NCBI GenBank assembly: GCA_021769135.1
Contig: JAETTM010000011.1
Span: 1-64,000, forward strand
Direction of reading: 5' to 3'
Source of the DNA: Lachnospiraceae bacterium
GTDB taxonomy: Bacteria; Bacillota; Clostridia; Lachnospirales; Lachnospiraceae
DNA length: 64,000 nucleotides
This document shows positions 26,558-34,214 of the stretch, piece after piece. Every line of letters starts with the position of its first letter. Position 1 is the first letter of the stretch. Below the pieces are notes generated by a model. The model saw nothing but the letters and a program-made list of their open reading frames with translations. It ran no database searches and was not told the origin of the DNA. The translations under genes were made by a program, and so were the position numbers.

Positions 26558-26761
26558 CAGTCATGAAAATAGCATAATTTTGGTGTTATTGACAATGAAC
26601 AATTAGGATTGGAGTATCTAAAAGGTGTGTTAAAGATTATTGACACAATGTTAATTTTCAGAAACTTATGAAATGTGTGTTAAAATTGACAAATTGACAA
26701 CCTAAATTGCTTGAAGCCAAATAAATAATATTGTAGGCTAGAAAAAAGGAGGAAATGTGAA

Positions 26762-27187
26762 ATGAAATTTAACGAAAAATTATTAAAACTTCGTAAAGAA
26801 AAAGGACTCTCACAAGAAGAATTGGGAATGGAAATGCAGGTATCAAGACAGACTGTCTCAAAGTGGGAAGCAGGGCAATCATACCCGGATTTTACTAGAT
26901 TAGTCATGTTAAGTGATTTCTTTGATATGACTTTAGATGAACTTGTAAAGGATATTGACGTGCAGGAAGTAAGGGAAAATTCTTTTATAAATGAAAAAGT
27001 CGATTCAATTTATCGAGTTTCCCAAGACGTGGATTCTATTATTCAAAATAAAACTCTCAAAGATATTTTAAGAGGAATAAAATGGTTTATAGTGGGTAGC
27101 TTTATATTTCTATGCCTAATCATAATAGTTACACTTATACTGCATTTTATTTATCCAGAATCCAATATATTTTGGCACACCTACTAA
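26762..27187 (+). CDS. XRE-family regulator with C-terminal membrane helix
   Basis: 141 aa. N-terminal HTH_3 domain, residues 5-60 (LLKLRKEKGLSQEELGMEMQVSRQTVSKWEAGQSYP). A linker follows, then one membrane helix near 112-134 (WFIVGSFIFLCLIIIVTLILHF). RBS AAAGGAGGAAA. The combination is common for membrane-tethered regulators in Firmicutes. It stands upstream of an ICE-type sigma gene and may belong to the same remnant. Base composition is more AT-rich than the flanking housekeeping genes. Confidence 0.85.
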   Translation: MKFNEKLLKLRKEKGLSQEELGMEMQVSRQTVSKWEAGQSYPDFTRLVMLSDFFDMTLDELVKDIDVQEVRENSFINEKVDSIYRVSQDVDSIIQNKTLKDILRGIKWFIVGSFIFLCLIIIVTLILHFIYPESNIFWHTY

Positions 27188-27232
27188 TTGCAAATTATAA
27201 AAACCCTATGTGGGAGAAAGGGGGAATCAACT

Positions 27233-27691
27233 ATGCCTTGTACAGAAGCATACAAAGAACACATCATGTATACTTTCAACGGCTTTTGCAAGACCGTCAT
27301 ACGCTTTGCGGCTATCAACGCATGGCGTGACAGGAGCAGACGGCGGCAAAAAGAAATATCCCTTGAATACCTCACAGAAGAAAAATTTTACCCTTTAGGC
27401 ACAACAGACGAATATTTTGAAGCACCCTATGAAGAATACCCCATTACGATATGTGGTCAGACAGTTATCCTCACCAATGGGGAACTTGTCGCCGCCCTGT
27501 TATCCCTGCCGGAGAGAAACAGAGAAATCATATTCCTTTACTTTTTCGGAGATTACACACAACAGGAAATCGGGGAAATGTATGGACGCTGCCAGAGTAC
27601 GACCGGGTATCAAATCCGCAGGACGCTAAAACTCCTGCAAAGGAAAATGGAGGTGCTTTCACATGGGGAATCCGAACCTTTTGCCCTATGA
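27233..27691 (+). CDS. Tn916/ICE-type sigma-70-like factor
   Basis: 152 aa from ATG 27233, 8 nt after AAAGGGGG. Sequence is of the conserved ICE regulatory ORF type: YTFNGFCKTVIRFAAINAWRDRSRRRQKEISLEYLTEEK, then region 4 LLSLPERNREIIFLYFFGDYTQQEIGEMYGRCQSTTGYQIRRTLKLLQRKM. It is thought to control transfer-module genes. The next small HTH ORF overlaps its 3' end, as in ICEs. Codon use (more C-rich) differs from neighbours, fitting transfer. No integrase, excisionase or conjugation genes remain nearby. Confidence 0.88.
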   Translation: MPCTEAYKEHIMYTFNGFCKTVIRFAAINAWRDRSRRRQKEISLEYLTEEKFYPLGTTDEYFEAPYEEYPITICGQTVILTNGELVAALLSLPERNREIIFLYFFGDYTQQEIGEMYGRCQSTTGYQIRRTLKLLQRKMEVLSHGESEPFAL

Positions 27692-27848
27692 AACGATTGT
27701 CCGGGCGACCAGCGGAGAGCCGGAAGCCGTGGACGAGGTTTTACGGCATTACAGCAAGCGTATCCGAATCGCCGCTATTGAAAACGGGCATATCGACAGG
27801 GATACCGAGGACAGCATAAAAGCCAGATTGCGGAAAGCCTGGGATTGA
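27663..27848 (+). pseudogene. ICE helix-turn-helix ORF, truncated at 3' end
   Basis: Starts inside the sigma gene (ATG 27663) with MGNPNLLPYETIVRATSGEPEAVDEVLRHYSKRI, the typical small HTH ORF of Tn916-like elements. After DTEDSIKARLRKA the sequence becomes AraC coding sequence in another frame and stops by chance at 27846-27848. Junction at about 27838-27842. Confidence 0.75.
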
Positions 27849-28090
27849 CGGCTAATTATCTGAGCACGATTTTCCGGCAGAGGACGGGGAGGAAATTAAT
27901 CGATTATCTGACGCAGGTGAGGATGGAAGCGGCAAAGAAGCTGTTGTGTGAAAATGTCACTGCGTCCGTGCAGGACATAGCCCTTATGGTTGGGTATAAC
28001 AGTTCCAGGCATTTTTCCACTTTATTTCAAAAACAGACCGGAATGACGCCCTCTTACTATCGGAAAGCGAAATCGGAGGGCAGATTGTAG
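27842..28090 (+). pseudogene. AraC-type response regulator, C-terminal remnant
   Basis: The frame reads LTANYLSTIFRQRTGRKLIDYLTQVRMEAAKKLL ... DIALMVGYNSSRHFSTLFQKQTGMTPSYYRK, both HTHs of an AraC DNA-binding domain. The receiver and linker domains are missing, replaced at about 27840 by the ICE remnant. It lies 111 bp before a sugar-binding lipoprotein gene and was probably the regulator of that locus, parallel to the intact regulator at 43449. A TTG at 27845 could allow a stand-alone domain, but I see no RBS. Confidence 0.8.
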
Positions 28091-28201
28091 AAAACCGTAC
28101 CTGAATCGGAGATTTGTATCATTGGAATTGGAAAATAGGTACTGTATAGTAAAACCATCAGGAAGTAAAAGATATAGATTCTAAACAGGAGGAAATATGT
28201 T

Positions 28202-29530
28202 ATGAAATGCAAAAAACTGATGGCACTTTTATGTTCGGCTGCAATGGCATGTTCATTGATGGCATGCGGTTCAGCCCAGGAAGGGGCATCCGAGCCGATG
28301 GGCCAGGATGCGCCAGCAGCTTCGGATAGCCAGGCGGAGGCAGCGGCAGAAGGGGAAAAAGGAAAGGATGTTACAATTACATTTTCCACAAACGTGGTAG
28401 GGGGCAAGGCGGAGGCGCTCCGTATGGCGTGCGAGGCATTTGAGGAAGAAACGGGGTATACGGTTGATTTTCAGGCTCCGGGCGAGAGCTATGAGGAATT
28501 GATGAAAACAAAAATGTCTGCGAACGAACTGCCGGATGTGTTTACGACCCACGGATGGTCAGTGGCAAGATACAGCGACTATCTGATGCCCATTAACGAT
28601 TTGGAGTGGGCGGCGGATATAAGCGAACAGATTAAACCCGTTATTACGGATAAAAACGGCAATATGTATGTCCTTCCGGTGGATATGGATATTGCAGGGA
28701 TTGTATGCAATATGGCGGTTCTGGAAGAGGCAGGGGTCAACCCGGACGAAATCAGCACATGGGATGATTTCGCGGCAGCATGCGACAAGGTGAAAGCGGC
28801 AGGGAAAACACCGATTCATATGGGCGGAAAGGACAACTGGACCATTGGGCAGTATTTTGACTGGGCGGCGCCTTCTTTCTACATAACGGACGAATCGAAA
28901 AGCCATGCGGATGAATTGAAAAGCGGAAAATTTGATACGGCAGTATGGGAAGAAGTAGCAGGCATGATGTCGGACTGGGTGGCGGCAGGATATTTTAATG
29001 AAGATGTGCTGACCGCAGACTATAATTCCGATATCCAGTCGCTGGCGCAGGCTGAAACGGCATTTGCCTTTTATGGGAATGGCGGTATTGTAGATACGCT
29101 GGGGGTGAATCCGGATGCGGATATGGGAATGATACCGATTCCGTCAGTGAGCGAAGGGGATGAGCCAAGCTTAATTTCCGGTGAAGATATTGCAGTGGGC
29201 ATATGGAAAGATTCCAAAGTGAAAAACGAAGCGATAGAACTCCTGAATTATTTGGCAAGGCCGGATGTGTTAAAAGGACTGGCGGAAGCGGCGGGGAATA
29301 AAGCTGGGTTGAACGGCGTGGATGCTGAAATCGGAAAAATAGGAGAGTATTACAATAAATATGCGGATGTGGAAGCTTTCCCTTACTTTGACAGAGAGTA
29401 TTTGCCCAGCGGCATGTGGGATGTGATGTGCTCTACAGGCGCAGACATTCTGGCACAGAAGGACGGCGCTGTGGAGAATGCGGCAAAGACAATGGAACAG
29501 AATTTTAATGATAAGTTTGTTGCTGAGTAG
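28202..29530 (+). CDS. Extracellular sugar-binding lipoprotein (ABC importer)
   Basis: 442 aa. Signal peptide with lipobox LMACGS (Cys near residue 22), then an acidic linker (AAEGEKGKD). The SBP_bac_1 domain starts TITFSTNVVGGKAEALRMACEAFEEETGYTV. RBS AGGAGG. It delivers an oligosaccharide to membrane permeases. The adjacent permeases are broken and the regulator upstream is truncated, so the protein is probably orphaned unless it works with permeases encoded elsewhere. Itself intact. Confidence 0.88.
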   Translation: MKCKKLMALLCSAAMACSLMACGSAQEGASEPMGQDAPAASDSQAEAAAEGEKGKDVTITFSTNVVGGKAEALRMACEAFEEETGYTVDFQAPGESYEELMKTKMSANELPDVFTTHGWSVARYSDYLMPINDLEWAADISEQIKPVITDKNGNMYVLPVDMDIAGIVCNMAVLEEAGVNPDEISTWDDFAAACDKVKAAGKTPIHMGGKDNWTIGQYFDWAAPSFYITDESKSHADELKSGKFDTAVWEEVAGMMSDWVAAGYFNEDVLTADYNSDIQSLAQAETAFAFYGNGGIVDTLGVNPDADMGMIPIPSVSEGDEPSLISGEDIAVGIWKDSKVKNEAIELLNYLARPDVLKGLAEAAGNKAGLNGVDAEIGKIGEYYNKYADVEAFPYFDREYLPSGMWDVMCSTGADILAQKDGAVENAAKTMEQNFNDKFVAE

Positions 29531-29624
29531 GGCATATAGGTGAGGGAAATGGGGGGAGCTGAGAAAAGCTTCCCCCTTTGCCGATTCTTTCATAGGAAAA
29601 TATGGAAAAGGAAAGGTGAATGGA

Positions 29625-30252
29625 ATGAAAAAGAGAGCCAGGATTATGAACCTGTTTTATGTGCCGGCGATTATCCTGTTTACAGTATTTGTAATATATC
29701 CTTTGATGAAAGGTGTCTTTTTATCATTTACAAACTGGAACGGATATTCGCAGACATACAAAATGGTAGGGATAAATAATTATATCAGAATGCCGGGCGA
29801 CCAGAATGTGCGCAGGGCGTTTATAAACACTATTATACTGGGGGATTATTATGACTCTCTTAACCTTTGAACTGCCGATGTCCATTTTCTTATATACTAA
29901 TTTTATCGCGTCCATCCCTACGGCATTGGATGAAGCGGCCGCTATTGACGGATGCGGGCCCGTACGCGCATTCTTTTGCATTATTTTGCCGCAGCTGAAA
30001 TCGGTAACGGCATCGGTAGTGATACTGGCCGGGATTCATTGTTGGAATGATTATCAGTTTTCATTATATATCCTGCAGTCTTCGGTAAGGCGTACGGTGA
30101 CGCTGGCAATTTCGTCCTTCTTTTCTCAGACGACCAGCAACCTGAATGCGGCGTCTGCGGCCGCTTTTCTTGCAATTTTACCGGTAGTGTTCTGCTTTCT
30201 GTTCCTGCAGAAATATTTTATTAAAGGAATGGTGGACAGCGCGGTAAAATGA
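29625..30252 (+). pseudogene. Collapsed pair of ABC sugar permeases (fusion by deletion)
   Basis: From ATG 29625 the first about 68 residues are the N-terminus of a MalF-type permease (NLFYVPAIILFTVFVIYPLMKGVFLSFTNWNGY ... RRAFINTIIL). At about 29838-29850 the sequence jumps, out of frame, to the C-terminal 130 residues of a MalG-type permease (FELPMSIFLYTNFIASIPTALDEAAAIDG, the EAA motif, ending FLQKYFIKGMVDSAVK). Roughly 220 residues of the first and 140 of the second are missing, about 1.1 kb. Neither permease can be functional. Confidence 0.85.
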
Positions 30253-30289
30253 TGCGGCGCGCATATTTGAATATTTCCGGAAAAATAAT

Positions 30290-30313
30290 AGGAGGGCATG
30301 CATATGTCCTCCC
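30290..30313 (-). terminator. Terminator for the class A PBP gene
   Basis: GGAGGGCAT - gcat - ATGTCCTCC; on the minus strand it is followed by TATTATTTTT. Between the convergent permease remnant and PBP gene. Confidence 0.65.
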
Positions 30314-30343
30314 ATTAAAGTTATTGTTTCAGTTTTCATTGTA

Positions 30344-33073
30344 TCATTGCTGCGGCGGTTGCTGTTCTTGCTGTTGCTGTGCCTGCTGCTGCTCTAATTG
30401 CTGCTGCGCTTCCAAAGCCGCCTGCTGCTGCGCCTGGATATCCCGCTGGATAATCTCGTTCCGCTGCTGCTCCTGAATTGCTTCCCATCCAGGAGTCGCG
30501 AAGAACTCAGCATTATGAGGACAGGAATTACTTTGGTTAGCCGGCACTTCCACGGTAGATACGGTGCCGTCCGGGTTAGTTACCTGAGTGGTAGTGGAAG
30601 AACCGCTTTGCAGGGATACATCTTCCACAGGGTTGAGGGTCAGCACGCCTTCCACCTTGAACGGGCAGAATTCACAGGCGGGCAGTCCGCAATACTGGCA
30701 GATAGCGCCCTGATAATGCACATCGCAGCTTTCGGTTGGCACGGTGCCGTCGGCAAAATATTCCGTAGCCAGTGTTCCCTGGGTGTCGCATAGCCCCGGG
30801 ATGGGCAGCTTGCCTGATTTGGAGCATACGGTGGCTGTCACAATACCGGCGGGAACGGAGAAAGGTTCATTGGGCAGCTCGGCATGTATTTGCGACATAA
30901 CGGCGCGCCACAATTTTTTGGCCAGATTCCTTTCATCCCCTTTGGCCAGCTTCTCGTTATTGTCAAAGCCTGCCCAGGTAGTGGCCGTATAATAAGGGGT
31001 AAAGCCGGAAAACCACACGTCATTGTAGTCGGAAGTAGTACCTGTTTTGCCGGCGATGGCCATACCGCCGAAATTAACAGCCCCGCCCGTTCCTTTGGTG
31101 ACAACATCCACCATGGCATCGGTCAGGAGAAACGCAGTCGTTTCTTTAATTACCTGGGTAGTTTCCGACTGGGTATTGTCAAGGATGACATTGCCGTCAT
31201 GGTCCACTACGGTGTTGTATAATTTAGGCTTGATATAGGTGCCATGGTTAGCGATAGTGGCATAAGACGCATTTAATTCCTCGTTGGTAACGCCGTCCGT
31301 AATGCCGCCAAGGGCTAAGGACTGCTGAATGTCGGTGTATACTTTACCATTGATTTCTCTGGATTCCACCAGGGTGGTAAAGCCGAAATTCTGCAAATAG
31401 TCGAAACCGAGCCGGGGGGTAATCTGGGTTAAAGTTTTCACGGCAACAATATTTAAGGAGTCCTGAATCCCAAGCCGCAAAGAACATAAGCCCCTGTAGG
31501 ATTCCCCATACCAATTCTTGACAGGCTGGCCATTCGCATAACGGAAGGGCATATCGTTTTGTACAGTAGCCAGTGTAAGCCCCGCATTGTCCAAGGCCGG
31601 TGCATAGGTGGAGACCACTTTAAAGGTAGAGCCAGGCTGCCTTACCGTATCCGTGGCACGGTTCAACGTACGGCTGCCTTCCTTGGCGCCCCGGCCGCCA
31701 ACCATGGCTACGACAGCCCCTGTGGCCTGATCCTCCACCACGAGGGAAACCTGTGGCTGGGGCGTAAGGTGGATATTTTCCCCATATACTTCATCCCCAG
31801 GGGAGAGCATAGCCGCCTTATAGGCTTCAATGGCTTCTTCGGCCTCTTCTTTGGAATTATATATCAGGTTAAAGTTGCGGTTCTGTTCCCTATAGTAGCT
31901 GCGGAACATTTCAGTACTGTGGTTCTCCATTTCCCCATTGCTTTTCTGGATGGTAAGTTCATAATTCAAATACCATTTCACATTGGGAGGGTAATTTTCC
32001 TCATTGCTGAAAACCTCGTCGCAGATTGCCTGGATTTTTGGATCCTGGGTGGAATAGATTTTCAGCCCTCCCGTGTAGAGAAGGGTATAGGCCTGTGTTT
32101 CGTTGTAGCCCGCGGCTACCAAATCCTCCAATACATCGTCTGTTAAAGCATCCACGAAATATGTATTGATGGCAGTTTCTTCGACTTCTTCGTTGGTAAC
32201 CTGAATGCGGGAATATACATCGTCTTCCATGGCCAGGTCATATTCCGCCTGGGTAATATATCCCTGCTCCAGCATATTATTGAGTACCTTGGCACGCCTT
32301 TCGGCATTGTCCTCCGGATGGGTAATCGGGTTGTAGCGGGAAGGGTTCTGGGTAATGCCGGCGATAACTGCGCATTCGGAAAGATTGAGTTCGCTGACGG
32401 ATTTGTTAAAATAACGCTGGGATGCCGCCTGAACCCCCAAAGTATTTTGCCCTAAATTGATGGAATTCATATAATTCAGGAGAATATCCTCTTTGGAGGT
32501 AGTTTTTTCCAGTTCCAGCGCCAAATACTGCTCCTGGATTTTTCGCTCGATTTTGTCCATATTCAGGCCGCGGGCTTCCTTGGTCCAGTCGGTAAACACG
32601 TTATTTTTTAACAGCTGCTGGGTGATAGTGCTGGCACCCTCGGAAAAATGCCCGGTGGTAATGCCTTTAACGCCGGCGCGGATAATACCTTTGATGTCGA
32701 TGCCGTTATGCTCATAAAAGCGCTGGTCTTCGATGGCGACAAAAGCGTTGGCCAAATCTTCGGGTATCATATCCATAGTAACAGGAATCCGGTTGGAATT
32801 CTCGGCAATCAATTTGGCCGTCTGATTGCCTTCAATATCGTATACGAAGGTGGAAAAGCCGGTAGGCTGTACATTGATATTGCCTATTTCCGGTGCGGTG
32901 TCGATGATTCCCCGGAACAGCCCGAAAACAATGCTGGCTGCAAAAATACCGCAGGATAATATGGCGATTAAAGCAACGTTAAACAATGTAAGCGCAAGCT
33001 TTCTACCCCACTTCGCAGATGTAGAATGGAGTACTTTTTGTTTGTCCCGTACTCCTTTTTTTCCATAATTCAT
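30344..33073 (-). CDS. Class A penicillin-binding protein (PBP1A type)
   Basis: 909 aa from ATG 33073, 7 nt after AAGGAGG; the upstream extension in frame has no RBS. Short cytoplasmic tail, membrane helix near residues 28-52. GT51 transglycosylase domain with EDQRFYEHNGID near 115 and EGASTITQQLLKN near 146. Transpeptidase domain with GSTFK near 480 (active Ser) and KTGTTSD near 678. The last about 45 residues are Gln-rich (QAQQQ type, ending QQPPQQ). A Cys-rich segment (CDVHYQGAICQYCGLPACEFC) near 795-815 may bind metal or form disulfides. Builds and cross-links wall glycan outside the membrane. Own transcription unit. Confidence 0.95.
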   Translation of the reverse strand: MNYGKKGVRDKQKVLHSTSAKWGRKLALTLFNVALIAILSCGIFAASIVFGLFRGIIDTAPEIGNINVQPTGFSTFVYDIEGNQTAKLIAENSNRIPVTMDMIPEDLANAFVAIEDQRFYEHNGIDIKGIIRAGVKGITTGHFSEGASTITQQLLKNNVFTDWTKEARGLNMDKIERKIQEQYLALELEKTTSKEDILLNYMNSINLGQNTLGVQAASQRYFNKSVSELNLSECAVIAGITQNPSRYNPITHPEDNAERRAKVLNNMLEQGYITQAEYDLAMEDDVYSRIQVTNEEVEETAINTYFVDALTDDVLEDLVAAGYNETQAYTLLYTGGLKIYSTQDPKIQAICDEVFSNEENYPPNVKWYLNYELTIQKSNGEMENHSTEMFRSYYREQNRNFNLIYNSKEEAEEAIEAYKAAMLSPGDEVYGENIHLTPQPQVSLVVEDQATGAVVAMVGGRGAKEGSRTLNRATDTVRQPGSTFKVVSTYAPALDNAGLTLATVQNDMPFRYANGQPVKNWYGESYRGLCSLRLGIQDSLNIVAVKTLTQITPRLGFDYLQNFGFTTLVESREINGKVYTDIQQSLALGGITDGVTNEELNASYATIANHGTYIKPKLYNTVVDHDGNVILDNTQSETTQVIKETTAFLLTDAMVDVVTKGTGGAVNFGGMAIAGKTGTTSDYNDVWFSGFTPYYTATTWAGFDNNEKLAKGDERNLAKKLWRAVMSQIHAELPNEPFSVPAGIVTATVCSKSGKLPIPGLCDTQGTLATEYFADGTVPTESCDVHYQGAICQYCGLPACEFCPFKVEGVLTLNPVEDVSLQSGSSTTTQVTNPDGTVSTVEVPANQSNSCPHNAEFFATPGWEAIQEQQRNEIIQRDIQAQQQAALEAQQQLEQQQAQQQQEQQPPQQ

Positions 33074-33345
33074 GATGTTCCTCCTTGAAGTGTGCATAAA
33101 AAATTCAATATTTCCAAAGATTAAGCACAACTTAACATTTCGATTATAGCAAAATATAGCAATGAAATAAAGTTTTTTCACAAATTTCTCACTTTATATT
33201 AAGAATTGTTCACAATTGGATACACTTTTATTCCCGCTTGTGCTAAAATAAGAAAGGTATTTGATTGGGAATTGTCATGCACGAAGGCTGTGGCGGCAGC
33301 GACAGGTGAAAACGATACGGCCAGGTATGAGGAGAGAGATGGAAG

Positions 33346-33993
33346 ATGGAAAAGGAGCAGACGTTTTTGCCCTATAAGGTGTTGGAAACAGGCGGGGAAG
33401 GCGAGATTGTGGAGAAGAAATCCCGTTTTATTGCCACTCTGGCGCCTGTGCATTCGGAAGAAGAGGCGGCGGCCTTCATAGATTCCATAAAGAAAAAGTA
33501 TTGGGATGCCAGGCATAACTGTTCCGCATTCGTGCTGGGGGAAAGGGCACAGGTGACCAGGTGCAGCGATGACGGGGAACCTTCCGGAACGGCAGGGAAA
33601 CCCATGTTGGAGGTGCTGCTTGGGGCCGGGGTCAGGAATGCGGCCGTTGTGGTGACCCGTTATTTCGGGGGAACCCTTTTGGGAACCGGCGGGCTGGTCA
33701 GGGCATATACCCAGGCGGTCCAGGCAGGGTTGGAAAACTGCAACGTGGCCAGGATGCAATACGGCTGCGAACTGGGAATACGGACAGACTATAACGGGAT
33801 AGGGAAGATACAGTACCTTCTGGGCCAGAGGGGGCTGGAAATAAAGTCTTCAGAGTATACGGATATCGTCACGCTGAAGCTGGAGGTGCCTTTTGAAGAA
33901 TGCGGGACCCTTTGCAAAGAACTGACGGAGGCCACGGCAGGGCGGGCGAAAATTGAAGAATTGGGGAAACGCTATATAGCGGTGAATATATAG
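33346..33993 (+). CDS. YigZ/IMPACT family protein
   Basis: 215 aa. N-terminal UPF0029/IMPACT domain with KKSRFIATLAPVHSEEEA, the conserved HNCSAFVLG (WDARHNCSA), DDGEPSGTAGKPMLEVL near 82-98, and VTRYFGGTLLGTGGLVRAYTQA near 103-124; C-terminal DUF1949 domain from about 137. Homologs are implicated in translation stress control, but no biochemical role is settled. RBS GAGGAGAGAG. Monocistronic, divergent from the PBP gene. Confidence 0.93.
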   Translation: MEKEQTFLPYKVLETGGEGEIVEKKSRFIATLAPVHSEEEAAAFIDSIKKKYWDARHNCSAFVLGERAQVTRCSDDGEPSGTAGKPMLEVLLGAGVRNAAVVVTRYFGGTLLGTGGLVRAYTQAVQAGLENCNVARMQYGCELGIRTDYNGIGKIQYLLGQRGLEIKSSEYTDIVTLKLEVPFEECGTLCKELTEATAGRAKIEELGKRYIAVNI

Positions 33994-34100
33994 CAAATCA
34001 TATATTAATCGAAAATATACAGCAGGATATGGGAGTAAATCTTATGCAATGAGAGCGGGATAGACGGACATATTCCATGCAATGAAAGGAGGTGGTTTTT

Positions 34101-34214
34101 ATGAAACAAAGTATAAGCGCATCAAATTCTGATATACCTCTCCCCGGGCGGAGCATAAAAATCACATATGGAGGACATTGCTATGGAAGAAATCAAAGAA
34201 TTAGACGTTATTAA
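34101..34214 (+). CDS. Small leader ORF upstream of and overlapping mgtE
   Basis: 37 codons from ATG 34101, with one of the strongest ribosome sites in the window, AAAGGAGGTGG (34086-34096). Product MKQSISASNSDIPLPGRSIK then ITYGGHCYGRNQRIRRY. It runs past the mgtE start at 34183 in another frame and stops at 34212-34214, so translation of mgtE is probably coupled to it. Contains DIPLPG and a CTCC/GGAG hairpin in its middle. Leader-peptide control of Mg2+ transporters is known in enterobacteria (mgtL); the analogy is inference. Confidence 0.5.
   Translation: MKQSISASNSDIPLPGRSIKITYGGHCYGRNQRIRRY

Larger units (their letters stand above)
24896..26565 (-). mobile_element. IS110-family insertion sequence
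   Basis: About 1.67 kb. Contains one DEDD transposase on the minus strand with only 15-23 nt of non-coding DNA on its 3' side and about 375 nt on its 5' side, the layout of the IS110 group. The octamer CAGTCATG occurs at 24888-24895 and 26558-26565, a plausible pair of end-flanking cores; the element edges are inferred from that. Terminal inverted repeats are absent, as usual for the family. Confidence 0.7.

Noticed and set aside
33994-34182. M-box (ykoK) Mg2+ riboswitch before mgtE
   Set aside because: Region is under 200 nt and lacks the conserved M-box core; a leader ORF is the better explanation.
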